From Anthopleura xanthogrammica (taxonomy: Eukaryota; Cnidaria; Anthozoa; Actiniaria; Actiniidae): a stretch of DNA of 64,000 nt. Below, in pieces: positions 11,201 to 21,916 of this stretch (its first letter is position 1; each line of letters opens with the position of its first letter). The notes below the pieces were generated by a model that did no database searches, was not told the DNA's origin, and saw only the letters and a program-made list of their open reading frames with translations. The DNA lies in contig OZ025206.1 of assembly GCA_964019055.1 (NCBI GenBank), positions 17,333,291 to 17,397,290 on the forward strand. The letters run 5' to 3'. A program made the position numbers and the translations under genes.

Positions 11201-14200
11201 TTAGCTGGGGGCTGAGCCTTGTCTAAACTGACGCAGACCTTGGAGGAATATTTTCTTGGTTTGTTCCATCATGTCTTGATAGTATTTCAGATCCTCTTCC
11301 TTTGCTTTGAGAGTGGAGTTTAAAGCTTCTTTGAGGGCATCGTTTTCGTCTTTTTGAATCTCAAGCCTGTGAATGGAACCAGATTTTAAATTTAAGACTT
11401 CTGTGTAGTTCTAGAAAAAATGCTTGTTTGAAAAAACAGGTTTTTTTCCCATTAATTTCTTTTCCATTTCTTCCCTTTCTATTTTTTTCGTTTTGCTTTC
11501 CTTTGGTTCCTTTCTCTTCCTTGTTCTTCCTTTCCCTTGCTTTCTTTTCCTCTCTACATTCGTTTACCTTCCCTTACTTTTCTTCCTTTCCTCTTCTTCT
11601 CTGCCCTTTCTTTTATCCCTTGACCTTGGCATTCCTTTTTCCCATCTCCCTAATTCCTTCCCTATCATTCCTTTCCTGTTTTTTTTTAATACACAATGAA
11701 TCGATTCTCGTTGCTTTTTTCCATTCCTTTTTTTCCTATCTCCTTCCCCTCATTTCAGTCAAAAGCCAATGTGTATGACCTTGACATTCTAGCACAAAAC
11801 ATGATGGGAAAGTGAGTCCTTAGGCTTTTTTGGCTCCTCTAAGAATTTCTATGGAAATTATAGTATTTCGACAAACGAAAATAACAGTATTTTTTTTCTG
11901 ATAGTTCCTTTGATTTCCCTCTTCTATTTTTACAGGACTCAGTTTCCCAGAGTCCTTTGTGAGCTTTGATGCACATTGCCTATTCACATAAGTCGTTTCT
12001 TACCAAGTTTTTGTTTCTTCTAATTCCTCCGAATCATCAGCAAATTTCTGAGATGACGAACCCCTTAATTTGTTCTTTGGCGTGTTCTGTAGTTTTGTAG
12101 TAGACTGTACTCTTCCTAGTTGTTTCTCCATATAAGCGTTCATTCTTCGTTGTTCTTGAAACCTTGTTGTGACGTCTAAGCATTTTGAACTCTCCTCGTC
12201 AATTCTGTAAGTTTTCGAGAAAAAAAAACGTAATAAAAAAACCTTGTCATCGCTAATCACCACAGCAAAGTACAGCAGTAACACAGCTCAACGGGGTCGA
12301 ACTGAAAGCATGTGAAGGCGCCTCTGGAAGCCAATACACAGTCCATGTATGACCCCAGGATCACAGCTCTAACCAGTTTGAATTAGTTAGGGAAAACCCT
12401 AGCTCGGAATCAGAAAGAAAACCAACCAAATCAGCTCACGAGGGGCGACTGGGATTCCTCGGACCTCAGAGGTTAGAGGCGAGTGTTCTACCAATCGGCT
12501 AACTGGTTAAATCTTTTTTCACAAGCAAAACTCCTAGCAACAAATTTATCACGTTCATATTACTTCGTATGCTTTGTAATTACTAGTAAGTTTCCGGTTC
12601 TTGGGAAACTTAGTGTGGCCGTAAGAAGGACGCGACATTGCAAGATCGGCAACTGAACCTTCAACACAGGTATCCCACGCAACAGAAAAACACTGTAGGT
12701 GTAGCCTCCAGTTTGTGTGAAGAATGACATGCAGCTTACTCAAACAATAAGTAGTTTACGCCAGAACGAACTAAGTACTAGGCTGAGAAACAACACTTCC
12801 GGAAATTTGGGAGACGGGGGGGAGGTAGTTCATATCTCTCCCGCTCGAAAACTAGGATATTAACCATTTTCCATCGCTTCACAGGTCACACACACAGCAT
12901 TCAACCGAGGCTGCAAGGTAGTTTCAAAGGATTATTCAAATTTGAGCCTTGTGATCTCGACTGAATGCTTTTGTGTTTGACCAGTGTATGGAAAGTGGAG
13001 ATAGTGAATAGACAACACACTAACCGCTTCTGTAGCAGTGATACGAGTTCAAGTAGTCTATCTCGTTCAACTTCGGCAGCTTGATGTAAGGACTTGAACT
13101 CTTGAACCTGACATCTCAAACTTTGAACCTCCTCACTATAAAAAGACGAGAAACACATTATACTAGTTTTCTTTTACTATACATTGTAGTATTGGCGTTG
13201 CTGATGGGTTAGAATGTCAGTTAAATCGTAATTGTTCTAATGCTGAGAAATACATTGAAGGCTTGGATAAAAAATTTAAAATTTCGCGCAATGTCACGCG
13301 TTGTAACATTTCCTGTGGCAAAACTGACAACGAAGTGAGGTACGCTACCCAATTCTGACCAGCGGTACGAGAAAAAGTCGTATTTGTTTTCATTGGCTGT
13401 GAACATCCCGCAGGAATGACAACGTTGTATGTTCACACGATCAAACTTGTTGCGGGCAACGATGACAGAAGTACATCTACATTTTACTTATCTAACGTTG
13501 TCGGCAATGTTTTTGTTGTACAACACTAAAATCAGAGGTTTGAGAATGTGACTGGTGCAGCAGAATAGACCCGAATATGGCGTCTATGACATCAAACGAA
13601 GAGAATGAGAATGTCCCGGATGTCGAAACCCAATGATTTCCACTAGCAGACTAGCATCCGGGACTGGAATGCCACGGATTTCAAAACGCAATCATTATCA
13701 CTCATGACATCCGGGACATGCTCGGACTCCTCGTTTGACGTCATAGATGCCATAATCGAAAAGGGTCTATTCACCTGTATGATATCCGTGTCTATTCTTA
13801 CACTTTCGTAAACTACGTTATAATTAGAGACCATTTTTTAACACCTTGGACAATTATTCACGTTTCTATCATTGCAAGTCACCTCATGTCTCACTTCGAT
13901 GCAAAGACACGACTACCTTTCAAGATGGCGCAGGGAACTATGAAGGAGACTATTCTTACACAGTGCAAAAGTTGCATAGTCTTAATGTGGGGTAATACGG
14001 GCAACAAATTCATCCAACTTGTTTCGCCACATCAGTTGCGTTGCAAGTTACACGATTTTGTTGCTCGTATTTCCGCGCCTTAACCGGGACCCAAATGGAG
14101 AGAGCAAGTCTCTAAACGGGCAAAAGGACAAAACCTTTTCTTACCTGTTACTAGCACTATTCCGTCGCCCTCTACTCTGTCGACCCGCGCTCGGAGGTGT

Positions 14201-17200
14201 CGGAGGCATTGAGTACCCTGATTTTCCATTTCGTGATGGACTGTTTAATCCATTCCTTAGAGGAATGTTCCTTCGGTTTGGCGTGCCAGGCGCTGCGTCG
14301 TACTTATTAAAACTTTGTTTTTCTTTCTCTTCCAATACCAAGCGGTTGATGCTCGTATCGCTGGAGGAATGGGAGGGGAGGGTGGGGAGATTTTCTGTAC
14401 AACAGCCAACAGAGACCGTCTGTGGACGAGGTTTGTTTTCGTGATCTTCTCTATACGTGATTTCGTTTTGTAAATTTTCTTTAAGGTCTTCAAGTTCGTG
14501 TTCGAGTTCTTTGATTTGTTCGTCTCGTTGCTGACATATTTGTCTCAAATGATTGATCATGGTGTTATCTTGGGTGACAATAACTTGGGGTTTGGAGGGT
14601 GGGGAAGATGTGGCTTTTTTCGAGGCTTCTTTGAGTTGCTGTTGTTCCCTCTGAAGAGATAGAAAGTCAAATAAATACATCAACGCTTACTCATACCCGC
14701 CGAATGAAATATTTCTCAACCAATAGGCCCTTCTAGCTTGGGTGTAATTTTTCCCCATTTCAGACCACGTGTCATTTTCATGAGAATAAGATTCTTTGCT
14801 TAAGATGTATCTATATTCATGTGTCTTCTCATGTACATCTGCACATAAAAGGGTAATCATTTTCGTCTGCCCTATTTATAAAAATGACAAAAAAAATAAT
14901 AAAAGAAATAAAAAATAAGCAAACAAAAAAATACACCAATTTTACTGAACCCTGAAACAACACTGTTACCTCACACATCGAATGGAGTTTTGGATTTTAG
15001 GTTTTGCGGAGGGAAGAAAACCGGAGAACACACAGAAAACTCCTGAAAGTGCGGTAATACGGGCAATAAATTCGTGCAACTTGTCGTGCAACATTGTTGC
15101 GTTGCAAGTTCCAGAGGGAATGTTGCTCGTAACCACCCCATGCAACAACAAAATTTTATTGCGCGACTTTGTTGCAGAAGTAGAAGTTCTTTCTACTCTC
15201 TGCGAAAAAGAAGATTTACGCTGTATTGCGCGCGGGGTAATAATACGAGCAACATTCGCTTCGCAACTTGCAACGCAACAATGTTGCGCGACAAGTTGCA
15301 CGAATTTGTTGCCCATATTACCGCACCTTGAACTATGACACAATCTAGTTTCACTTTACCATGAGTGCAGCAACCAGCTCGTCATCGTGAGCGCCTTTCT
15401 CCAACAGCGTCTTGTTTTGAGACTTGATGATTTTCAGTTCGTTCGCCAGTACTTTATTCCTGGCTTTTGATGCCTCCAGTTTTTGTTGTACGCGGCTGTG
15501 TTCTTCACTCAGTTTGTCATATTCTTCTTTGGTTTTCTGTGGGACAATTAAGAATAATGGTTTGAATCAGTAATAGTAAAGGAAATACGAGCGGATATAC
15601 GAGCAACAAAATTTTGCAACTTGCCTTGCCAGTCGCAGAGGGAATGTTGCTCGTATTACCACCCCACGCAACAATAAAATTTTGTTGCGCGACTTCGTTG
15701 CAAAAATAGTTACGTGTGCCTCTAAAATGAGCAGGTCAGCAGGGCGGAAGCAGTATTCGTAACATCTTGGGATTTTACACTGACTTTCCCATGAAATGTT
15801 GCGCTCAAATACTCGCATCGGAGCGGGACAAGAGTTAAATAGCGCTCCTGACACTAATTGAGTTGCGTATTCATCCAACTCCAAGAAGCGTGACGGGCAT
15901 TAAACCCAGAAAAGGCTTATGATTAACACTTGGCATTCGTTTTTTCTTTCTATATTTCAGTACTGCCGGTATTCAGACTTTTCTACCCATGGCCTCTTGC
16001 CCAACAAACTGGTGCTCAACATAGCCAACTGCATTACGGTTAAAAAAAAACATGTTTCTCGGGTATCCAAACACAAAAACTACATTTAAAATCTTCACCT
16101 CTAACGAATCTTTCTTTTCTTTTTCGATTTTTCTCAGCACAGACTTATGTTTCTCGTCGTACTGTGATGACATGTGGGAGGGTGTGGCCATGGAAGACCG
16201 AAGGAGAAAATTACTAGATAATGTTGATCCACTGCGTGCTACCTCTTGAAGCTGGCCCTTTAACTCTGCAACCTTTAATGATGATTAAAAATTCGAGACA
16301 TTAGGGACCTTAAGATTTGCAAAATCTACGAGGACGGCGACAACAACCGGAAGTGGGAATAACTTCACTTTTGGATTTCGCGCCTTCAAAGTGTGTCTTC
16401 CCTGTGGATGAGTTGACTTTACTCACAATGTTTTGAATGAAATCCCCAATGAACAGAACTCCAGTGGGAAATTATTTACACTTCCGGAAATCTTAAAGTC
16501 CCGACAATACCTCCACTACTGATCAAAACTTGCAAAATTCAGTTGCTGGATTTCAATCAGCTGAGAAAAAAAGTTGAAATTTTCAAAGTTCATCGATTTC
16601 CTGAAACAGCCTCTTGGCAGATGAAAGTCAGGGCACGGCTAACTCAAAGATCGAATTGGAATTTAGCGTGTTAAAAGTCTTTGAATCTCATCATCTGCTC
16701 CAAATGATGGTCAAACACTGTGTTGTCAGCAGGAAAAAATTCTATTGAGAACTTGTGATTCAGCTGATGATGAACATCTTACACAACAGGAAATGACGTC
16801 AAGTGAGGCAATAGACCTCTTCCCCTTGGGCATAATGCTTTCCCATTTCAGACCATGTGTCATTTTCTTGAGAATAAGATTCTTTGTTTGGGTTGTATCC
16901 ATATTCATGTGTCTCCTCGTGTTTAAAAATTGAACAAAGAAATGATACTCTAGGGAATGACACATGGTCTGAAATGGGAAAATATTATGCCCAAGACAAA
17001 AAGGTATTTTGGGATTTTGACTTCTACATTCACTACTTCTATTTACAGTGCATTTCCTGGTAATCATCTGTGACCAAAGACAGACATTTAACAATCACCG
17101 AAACAAACTATAAGTTTATAAAGCAACAATACCAATGATCCTAACCTTATTTTGCAAAGAGTTTATCTGTTGTTGCCTTCCTCTCCATCCACTTGTATCA

Positions 17201-20200
17201 TTGAGTAATGACGCTACATTGACATGTTCACCTAACTCTTTACTGAGTACCTACATAATAACAATGCATAGAATAACCACTGTCAGCAATATCACTCAGT
17301 GCATACAGCTACTGTACTTCAAAGAGGGTCAAAGGGATGGCTCCAAACAGCAAATAGCAGTTGGTGATTGGCAATCGCACAACCGAAAGGAACTGGGTCA
17401 AGAATCTTAAGACAAAGGTTTACAGTTAAGTCATCATCGGAAGTGCTTGAATCCATGTCTGAATTAGTGGAAACAGTTGTTATTCAATTCATGTCTCCGT
17501 GATAGTGTGACCACAGTTCCTTTTGGTTATTCAATCGCTAATCTCCACAATCGCCATTCACCTTTTGCCCTGTTAAATAGCCGTATACTGAAATAGCTGT
17601 ATACATGTATAAAGAGAGAAGTTGTTACCACTCTTCAAGCCTTTAGGGCACAGACAGTGGGCTGAGATGCAGTCAATGTATTCATTTTTTTCCTCATTCT
17701 GCCATTTAGTTATTGATGATCTCTCCAGCCCCCCCCCCCCCCCCCCACTCTTGCATTACAGAACAAAATTGATGCAACATCAACCCCCATCTCATCTCTT
17801 CAGAATGGGAAAACAATCTCAGTAGGCCCCTTGCAGCACTTTGCAATGCAGCTCCAATTGGAGGACAAAACAGGTTTCCAATTCTCAGAGATTGAAATTC
17901 TCTGTTTTAGTCCTGCAAATTGAGCTGCTTTGATGATGTCACATGCAAGGCGTTTAAACCTACATAACATCATGCATAAAATAACTATAAATAACAAACC
18001 ATAAACTAGACTTGTAAGTACAGACTCTGTTTCCAAGAAAAACCTTATGCCATTTTGATAACTGTATTCATTTTATTGTTACCTTATGAGCAACTTTCAG
18101 TTCCTTCTTTAGTGCCTCACACTGATTTCTATACTCTGTCATTTTAGAAGTTGTACCTTTGAGTTTTTCTTGAAGGGCTTTTCCTTCCTGCATTGACAAA
18201 CCATAAAACAATTGTGAGCACCTTAAAAATAGTACATTATCTTTACCTTAACCATAGAAGAAAAACTAATGTTATTTCTATTTCCTTCATGCAGATTTCC
18301 TCTAAGAAAGGTTTGATTTTTTTCCAGCCTGACAGTCTGGTACCCTATAAAGTTCTGCAATTATATACACCTATTTCAATTAACATTGATAACGGGAGAT
18401 CTGAAATAGTCAATCTGAAACCTATAGGAACTGTGGGAGTCCAAATGCTCATCTCATAAATATTGCAAATACATAGTTGCAATCACACTTGAATGGTGTT
18501 GAATGATAATTTGTCTCACTTATTGCATTAATTCACAAAAAAATCATGTTGACACCCACCAATTCCTATTGGTCTCAGATCGACCATTCCAGATCTCCCG
18601 ATATCACTGTTAATTCTAATAAATTGGCTGAATGAAAAAATGTATGTACCTCAGAAGAAAGACCATTTCCATCATCCTTAGGTGTCTGTGGCAATTTGCT
18701 TGCTTCAAATAATTTGACCTGACAAATAAAAGGCATGTTTGTTAAGATAAGTACCACCAAGCATACAGTAGGTGTTGTGTGCTTCTAATGTGTTTCATCT
18801 CACTGCTGTTGCAGATGTTGTGGTTTCTATTTCAAAGTCAGGCTCTTCATGATATGTAAGTAGAGTTCCTTGTTGGTTCTCTTTCGTGCTTCTTCATTGG
18901 TTTTTCCACAGTTTTCCACAGTTTTCCTCTATCCATGAAAATTGACTTCTTTAGAAATTAGAAATTCCAATATTTAATCATGCGACAAAGGATACAATGT
19001 ACATGTTTCTTAGTCACTACTAATAAATAGCCGTACACACCAAGGGCAGTTACATGTACTTCATTGATGCAAAAGCCTACTATGAACCATAAGGTGCAGA
19101 CACAGGATAAGAATTCAATACGACATTTCATGCAATTTTGCAAAAACTAGGTCGCACCATATGACCACCCATGTGATGTTGCTTGTGCACAGTGCTATTC
19201 ATCACATGCCACGTCACGAAAGTAGAACTCTTCTACTTGTTGCAAAGTCGCATGCAACGATGCATAGATGGTCATACAGTGCATTCTTTAATTTTTTGCC
19301 ACGTGACTTGAAACATTGCATGAAAAATTGCATCATGTGAGCCCCACCCCTTAATTCTACTCACTTGATATTCAAGGTCTTGAACTTTTCTTGTTAGTTG
19401 TCTGACCTTGTTTTTGTCACTTTGAAGATCTGCTGACAGCTCACGGTTCTTCTTGGATAACTCCACTATTTTACCTGCTGCTGTATCTGCTGCAACTCCT
19501 GTTCCTGCATAAAACAAAGCAAAAATACTAAACTAAAGCCCAGTTTTAAAAGTATCAGTCAGTTTTCAACAATAAACATCCTCATCATCTCAACACTAAA
19601 CATCAATCTCTACTTTTCTTTGTACAGTATTTTGCAATCAAGATATCTGCCACAAGTTTTATGCTCAGTATTGAAGAAAAGACAAGAAAAAATCAATTCT
19701 AATCACTAGTATTGTCTATTGGCTGACCTTTGGACTTCATAGAAATAAAATATATCAAGCAGTTATTTACTAACAAAGAAATGCATGGAGTGATGTTTAG
19801 TGTTCAGTAGATGATGTCACAGACTCTGTTAAAACTTTGTAACAATATAAAATACTTCCCATCAAAATATCAAGAACAAAGTTTAAAAAGTGATTATTAG
19901 ACCCTTAAAGATTATTCCAGTAAAGCTTCAGCTGAATTAAATTTCAGACAATTTTCGTACAACTCACTCACTCACCTGGTGAGTGAGTGAGTTGTAAATA
20001 ACTGAAGTTGATAATTTATACAGCAGTTAAATTTCTTGATTGATACCTGCTAAAGCCTTTCTCTCGTTATCCCTCTGCTTCCTGATAATACGCATTTCTT
20101 CATCTCTTTCACCAAGAAGCTTGTACAGTCTTCCATTTTCATCCTTTAGAATCTTAATGTGAGAAATGAATTTTTATTGATTATTAGCAAATGTGATTTA

Positions 20201-21465
20201 TGGAAAAGTTGAGGGTGTAATTCATTGATGTTTTCATCATACAATATTCATATGTACAGTAGTTGTATAAATGTGTATATTTGAGTAAATTATGTATCAT
20301 CAAATTATTGACTTACTCTGAGAGATTGCTGTAACTCTTGTAGTTGACTGTGAACATTTAGTTCTTCTCCATTTGCAATACTTGTGTCAAGCTGTCAAAA
20401 CAAAAATGAAATATGAAAATTAGCTTTGCTTACTGTAATTCTGTTGAGCTAGTGATATGATAAGAAGAGAGACAATAGGGACTTTAAGAAGTTTGGTAGC
20501 TAAAAAGTTAAAGTTTGTAGATTTCAATGGAGACCGCCAAACATTGACCCTTTAGCCACCAAACATACAAGTTTCAGGCTCCACTTAGAACATGTTTTGA
20601 TGTCTGGTGGTATTGCTTAGATGCAAACAACTGTATTTGCATACAACAAATTTCATCATGTGAAGATCTCAAAAACGTTGCACAAGGGGGAAGCCAACAA
20701 AGGATCATGGGACCACGAGATCTACAGACATGATGGGGATCATGATGAGTACCCTTGGACATTAAATCCCTTTGATAGAAACACAAAACAGACATTCCTA
20801 CCACTAGGTGCCTCATTTAAATATCATGGTGTGATGTTCGCAGTTAAAAATGAAATGTGACAGGGGGACTGCTGCAAAATAAGAGACTTGTCCTGCTTAA
20901 ATTTTCCCAAGCCACCACATTTTCGTCTATACTATATTTGCATAATAAGCTTATATCTCCCTCTTTTCCCTTTATAAGAATTAGGGATACCTTTATTCCC
21001 ACCTCAAAATAAAAGCCAACCGGACCCTTACCACGTCTTGCGAATATCTTACGTTTTCATGTGAAGTAAGATTATTCTAGAAAATCATATTTTTCATTGT
21101 AAAATTCTCATTGTCATTAATTAATATTGTCAAATTCAGCTGCCTAACAACGTAATAAAGCTTGAATTCTTTAAAAAAATATAAAATCGTTTACTGTAGT
21201 TTCAACTCTGAGCTACGGCATTTAAGATTTAAAACATATTTAATAACAAGATAGAATCCTTATTATTTATTTTTCTATTGACTTTTACCCTCAAATCCAA
21301 ATCGTCTTCAGGTTCCCAGTTGTTCTTGGATACCACTGGCGTTTCTTCCGAATCTTTGGTCGAATTTTTCAACTTTTTTTGCTTTCTAGCGAGAAGTTTC
21401 TTCTGCTGTTGTTCTTGTATCAGCTGAAACTGCTTTCTTAGAGTCTCTGAGTCCTGTACGCTCAT
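11201..21465 (-). CDS. CCDC13: CCDC13 orthologue, coiled-coil centriolar satellite protein
   Basis: Thirteen minus-strand exons: 21289-21465, 20317-20391, 20047-20152, 19365-19504, 18650-18718, 18083-18187, 17146-17250, 16099-16272, 15360-15536, 14145-14650, 13025-13135, 12004-12204 and 11201-11366. All borders are GT/AG and every phase closes, giving 703 residues; recalled human CCDC13 is 715. Diagnostic segments match recalled CCDC13 in order: [12 protein letters not shown] near the N-terminus, [69 protein letters not shown], and a C-terminal [18 protein letters not shown]. Most of the protein is predicted coiled coil, with a Ser/Pro-rich break in the large exon 14145-14650. In vertebrates it acts at centriolar satellites in ciliogenesis. 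The start [10 protein letters not shown] is chosen over an in-frame upstream extension because it begins the conserved block. It is divergent from NEK8. Introns are crowded with inverted-repeat elements. Confidence 0.95.
12295..12512 (-). mobile_element. tRNA-derived SINE copy (antisense)
   Basis: On the minus strand the right end begins with a tRNA-like head, TTAGCCGATTGGTAGAACAC (A-box region), then GGTCCGAGGAATCCC (weak B box). The body contains 'acagctctaaccagtttgaa' on the plus strand, shared with the copy near 36.7 kb. It lies in the last-but-one part of CCDC13, between the coding exons at 12004-12204 and 13025-13135. Confidence 0.7.
13563..13772. mobile_element. MITE with ~75-bp inverted ends (GAATAGACCC type)
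   Basis: The element starts GAATAGACCC and ends GGGTCTATTC. Arms of about 75 bp are inverted copies containing TCTATGACRTCAAACGA and ATGTCCCGGATGTC. Total length is about 210 bp with no coding. The terminal motif is the same as in MITE family A although the interior differs, so one transposase may have moved both. It is in an intron of CCDC13. Confidence 0.8.
13900..14085. mobile_element. MITE family B copy (TTGC/GCAA-rich), diverged
   Basis: It contains GGTAATACGGGCAACAAATT and CAGTTGCGTTGCAAGTTACA-like segments found in the full family B element at 15048-15329. It lies in the CCDC13 intron below the large exon. Confidence 0.65.
14722..14875. mobile_element. MITE family A copy, incomplete
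   Basis: The left end AATAGGCCCTTCTAGCTTGG is followed by CCCCATTTCAGACCACGTGT and GAGAATAAGATTCTTTG as in other family A copies. The right inverted half is mostly lost. It lies in the CCDC13 intron above the large exon. Confidence 0.7.
15048..15329. mobile_element. MITE family B, complete copy
   Basis: About 280 bp bounded by AGTGCGGTAATACGGGCAA and the inverse TTGCCCATATTACCGCACCT. Arms of about 90 bp carry repeated TTGCAACGCAACAATGTTGC-like palindromes. ORFs on both strands reflect the symmetry, not genes. It sits in a CCDC13 intron immediately beside the exon at 15360-15536, about 30 bp from its donor. Confidence 0.8.
15585..15718. mobile_element. MITE family B copy, half-element
   Basis: It shares CAGAGGGAATGTTGCTCGTA and ACAAAATTTTGTTGCGCGAC with the complete copy at 15048-15329. 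It lies in the neighbouring CCDC13 intron, so two copies flank one exon. Confidence 0.7.
16303..16504. repeat. Inverted-repeat element, ~200 bp (family C)
   Basis: The ends AGGGACCTTAAGATTTGC and GGAAATCTTAAAGTCCC are inverted, as are inner CCGGAAGTGGGAATAACTT and AAATTATTTACACTTCCGG. A GGGACTTTAAG start at 20478 may be a related fragment. It lies in a CCDC13 intron. Confidence 0.65.
16810..17008. mobile_element. MITE family A, most complete copy
   Basis: About 200 bp. The left end reads AATAGACCT..CTTGGGCATAATGCTTTCCC then ATTTCAGACCATGTGTCATT. The right end carries the inverses AATGACACATGGTCTGAAAT and GGGAAAATATTATGCCCAAG. The arms are about 70 bp. It lies in a CCDC13 intron about 140 bp from the exon at 17146-17250. 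Confidence 0.8.
17729..17746. repeat. Poly-C tract
   Basis: An uninterrupted run of about 18 C residues in a CCDC13 intron. A similar shorter run is at 23107-23119 in NEK8 intron 1, and another at 43363-43378. The exact length is prone to sequencing error. Confidence 0.8.
18855..18940 (+). mobile_element. SINE body fragment (sense)
   Basis: TTGTTGGTTCTCTTTCGTGC..TTTTCCTCTATCCATGAAAATTGA matches the SINE body in sense orientation. The tRNA head is missing. It lies in a CCDC13 intron. Confidence 0.5.
19958..19996. repeat. Perfect 39-bp hairpin palindrome
   Basis: Two exactly complementary 19-base arms (TACAACTCACTCACTCACC and its inverse) flank a single T. It lies in CCDC13 intron 3, about 50 nt downstream of the donor of the exon at 20047-20152, so it would form a strong stem in the pre-mRNA. 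Confidence 0.9.
20621..20860 (+). CDS. Unidentified small ORF inside a CCDC13 intron (possible gene or retrocopy)
   Basis: A 79-residue plus-strand ORF antisense to CCDC13, starting right after an in-frame stop. The product is hydrophilic and rich in His, Asp, Lys and Phe, with a [20 protein letters not shown] segment. Its amino-acid texture looks protein-like rather than random. There is no signal peptide or membrane helix and no splice signals that I can defend. I do not recognise a family. It could be a fragment of an inserted processed copy, since the flanking 20478-20600 looks like element family C. Confidence 0.25.
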   Translation: MQTTVFAYNKFHHVKISKTLHKGEANKGSWDHEIYRHDGDHDEYPWTLNPFDRNTKQTFLPLGASFKYHGVMFAVKNEM

Positions 21466-21916
21466 AATAGTAGGGATTTTTAGTCGCTTTTTTATAACAG
21501 AAAATTTGTTTTCGACGCCATTTTGGTTGACAAGAAAAACAAAAGAGAGGAGAATGAGTACTAAAACCACAGGAAGTTCAAGCTACAAAACTTTATGAAC
21601 AAATAAAAACTAAAATTATATTTGTATTCTTTTGAATATTGTTGTTTAGAAATAAGAAATGGCTCGAATACTCGACCCTGAAAATTTCCAAAGTTATATC
21701 ATCTTATTTTATTTTCTCTTTTAGAACTTCGTTTTACAGCCTACCGGTTGGGGTCCCTGTGGAAAGTATTTGCTTATCGACGCAAACGTGTTATGACAAA
21801 CGTTCCGATACGACTCTCTTTTCATTCATGATTTCCGGACTTATACTGCGAATTCGATTCTTTGCCAGTAGTAGGTCAATGTTTTTTATTCTAAAGCGAT
21901 TCTAAGAGTGGAAAAG
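21466..21916. promoter_or_regulatory. Divergent promoter of CCDC13 and NEK8
   Basis: Only about 451 bp separate the CCDC13 ATG (21465, minus) and the NEK8 ATG (21917, plus), so both 5' UTRs and promoters must lie here. A GACGCCATTTTGG stretch near 21513-21526 resembles a YY1 site as often found at start sites. I looked for an RFX X-box (GTNRCC-N1-3-RGYAAC), expected for ciliary genes, and found no good match. The region is not obviously CpG-rich. Confidence 0.6.

Noticed and set aside
11424..11778. Two overlapping Phe/Leu/Ser-rich ORFs
   Set aside because: They translate a pyrimidine-rich intronic stretch of CCDC13 (poly-TTCC/TTTC); the composition is an artefact.
14982..15343. Overlapping ORFs of 85-125 codons on both strands
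   Set aside because: They fall wholly in the symmetrical MITE family B copy inside a CCDC13 intron and mirror each other.
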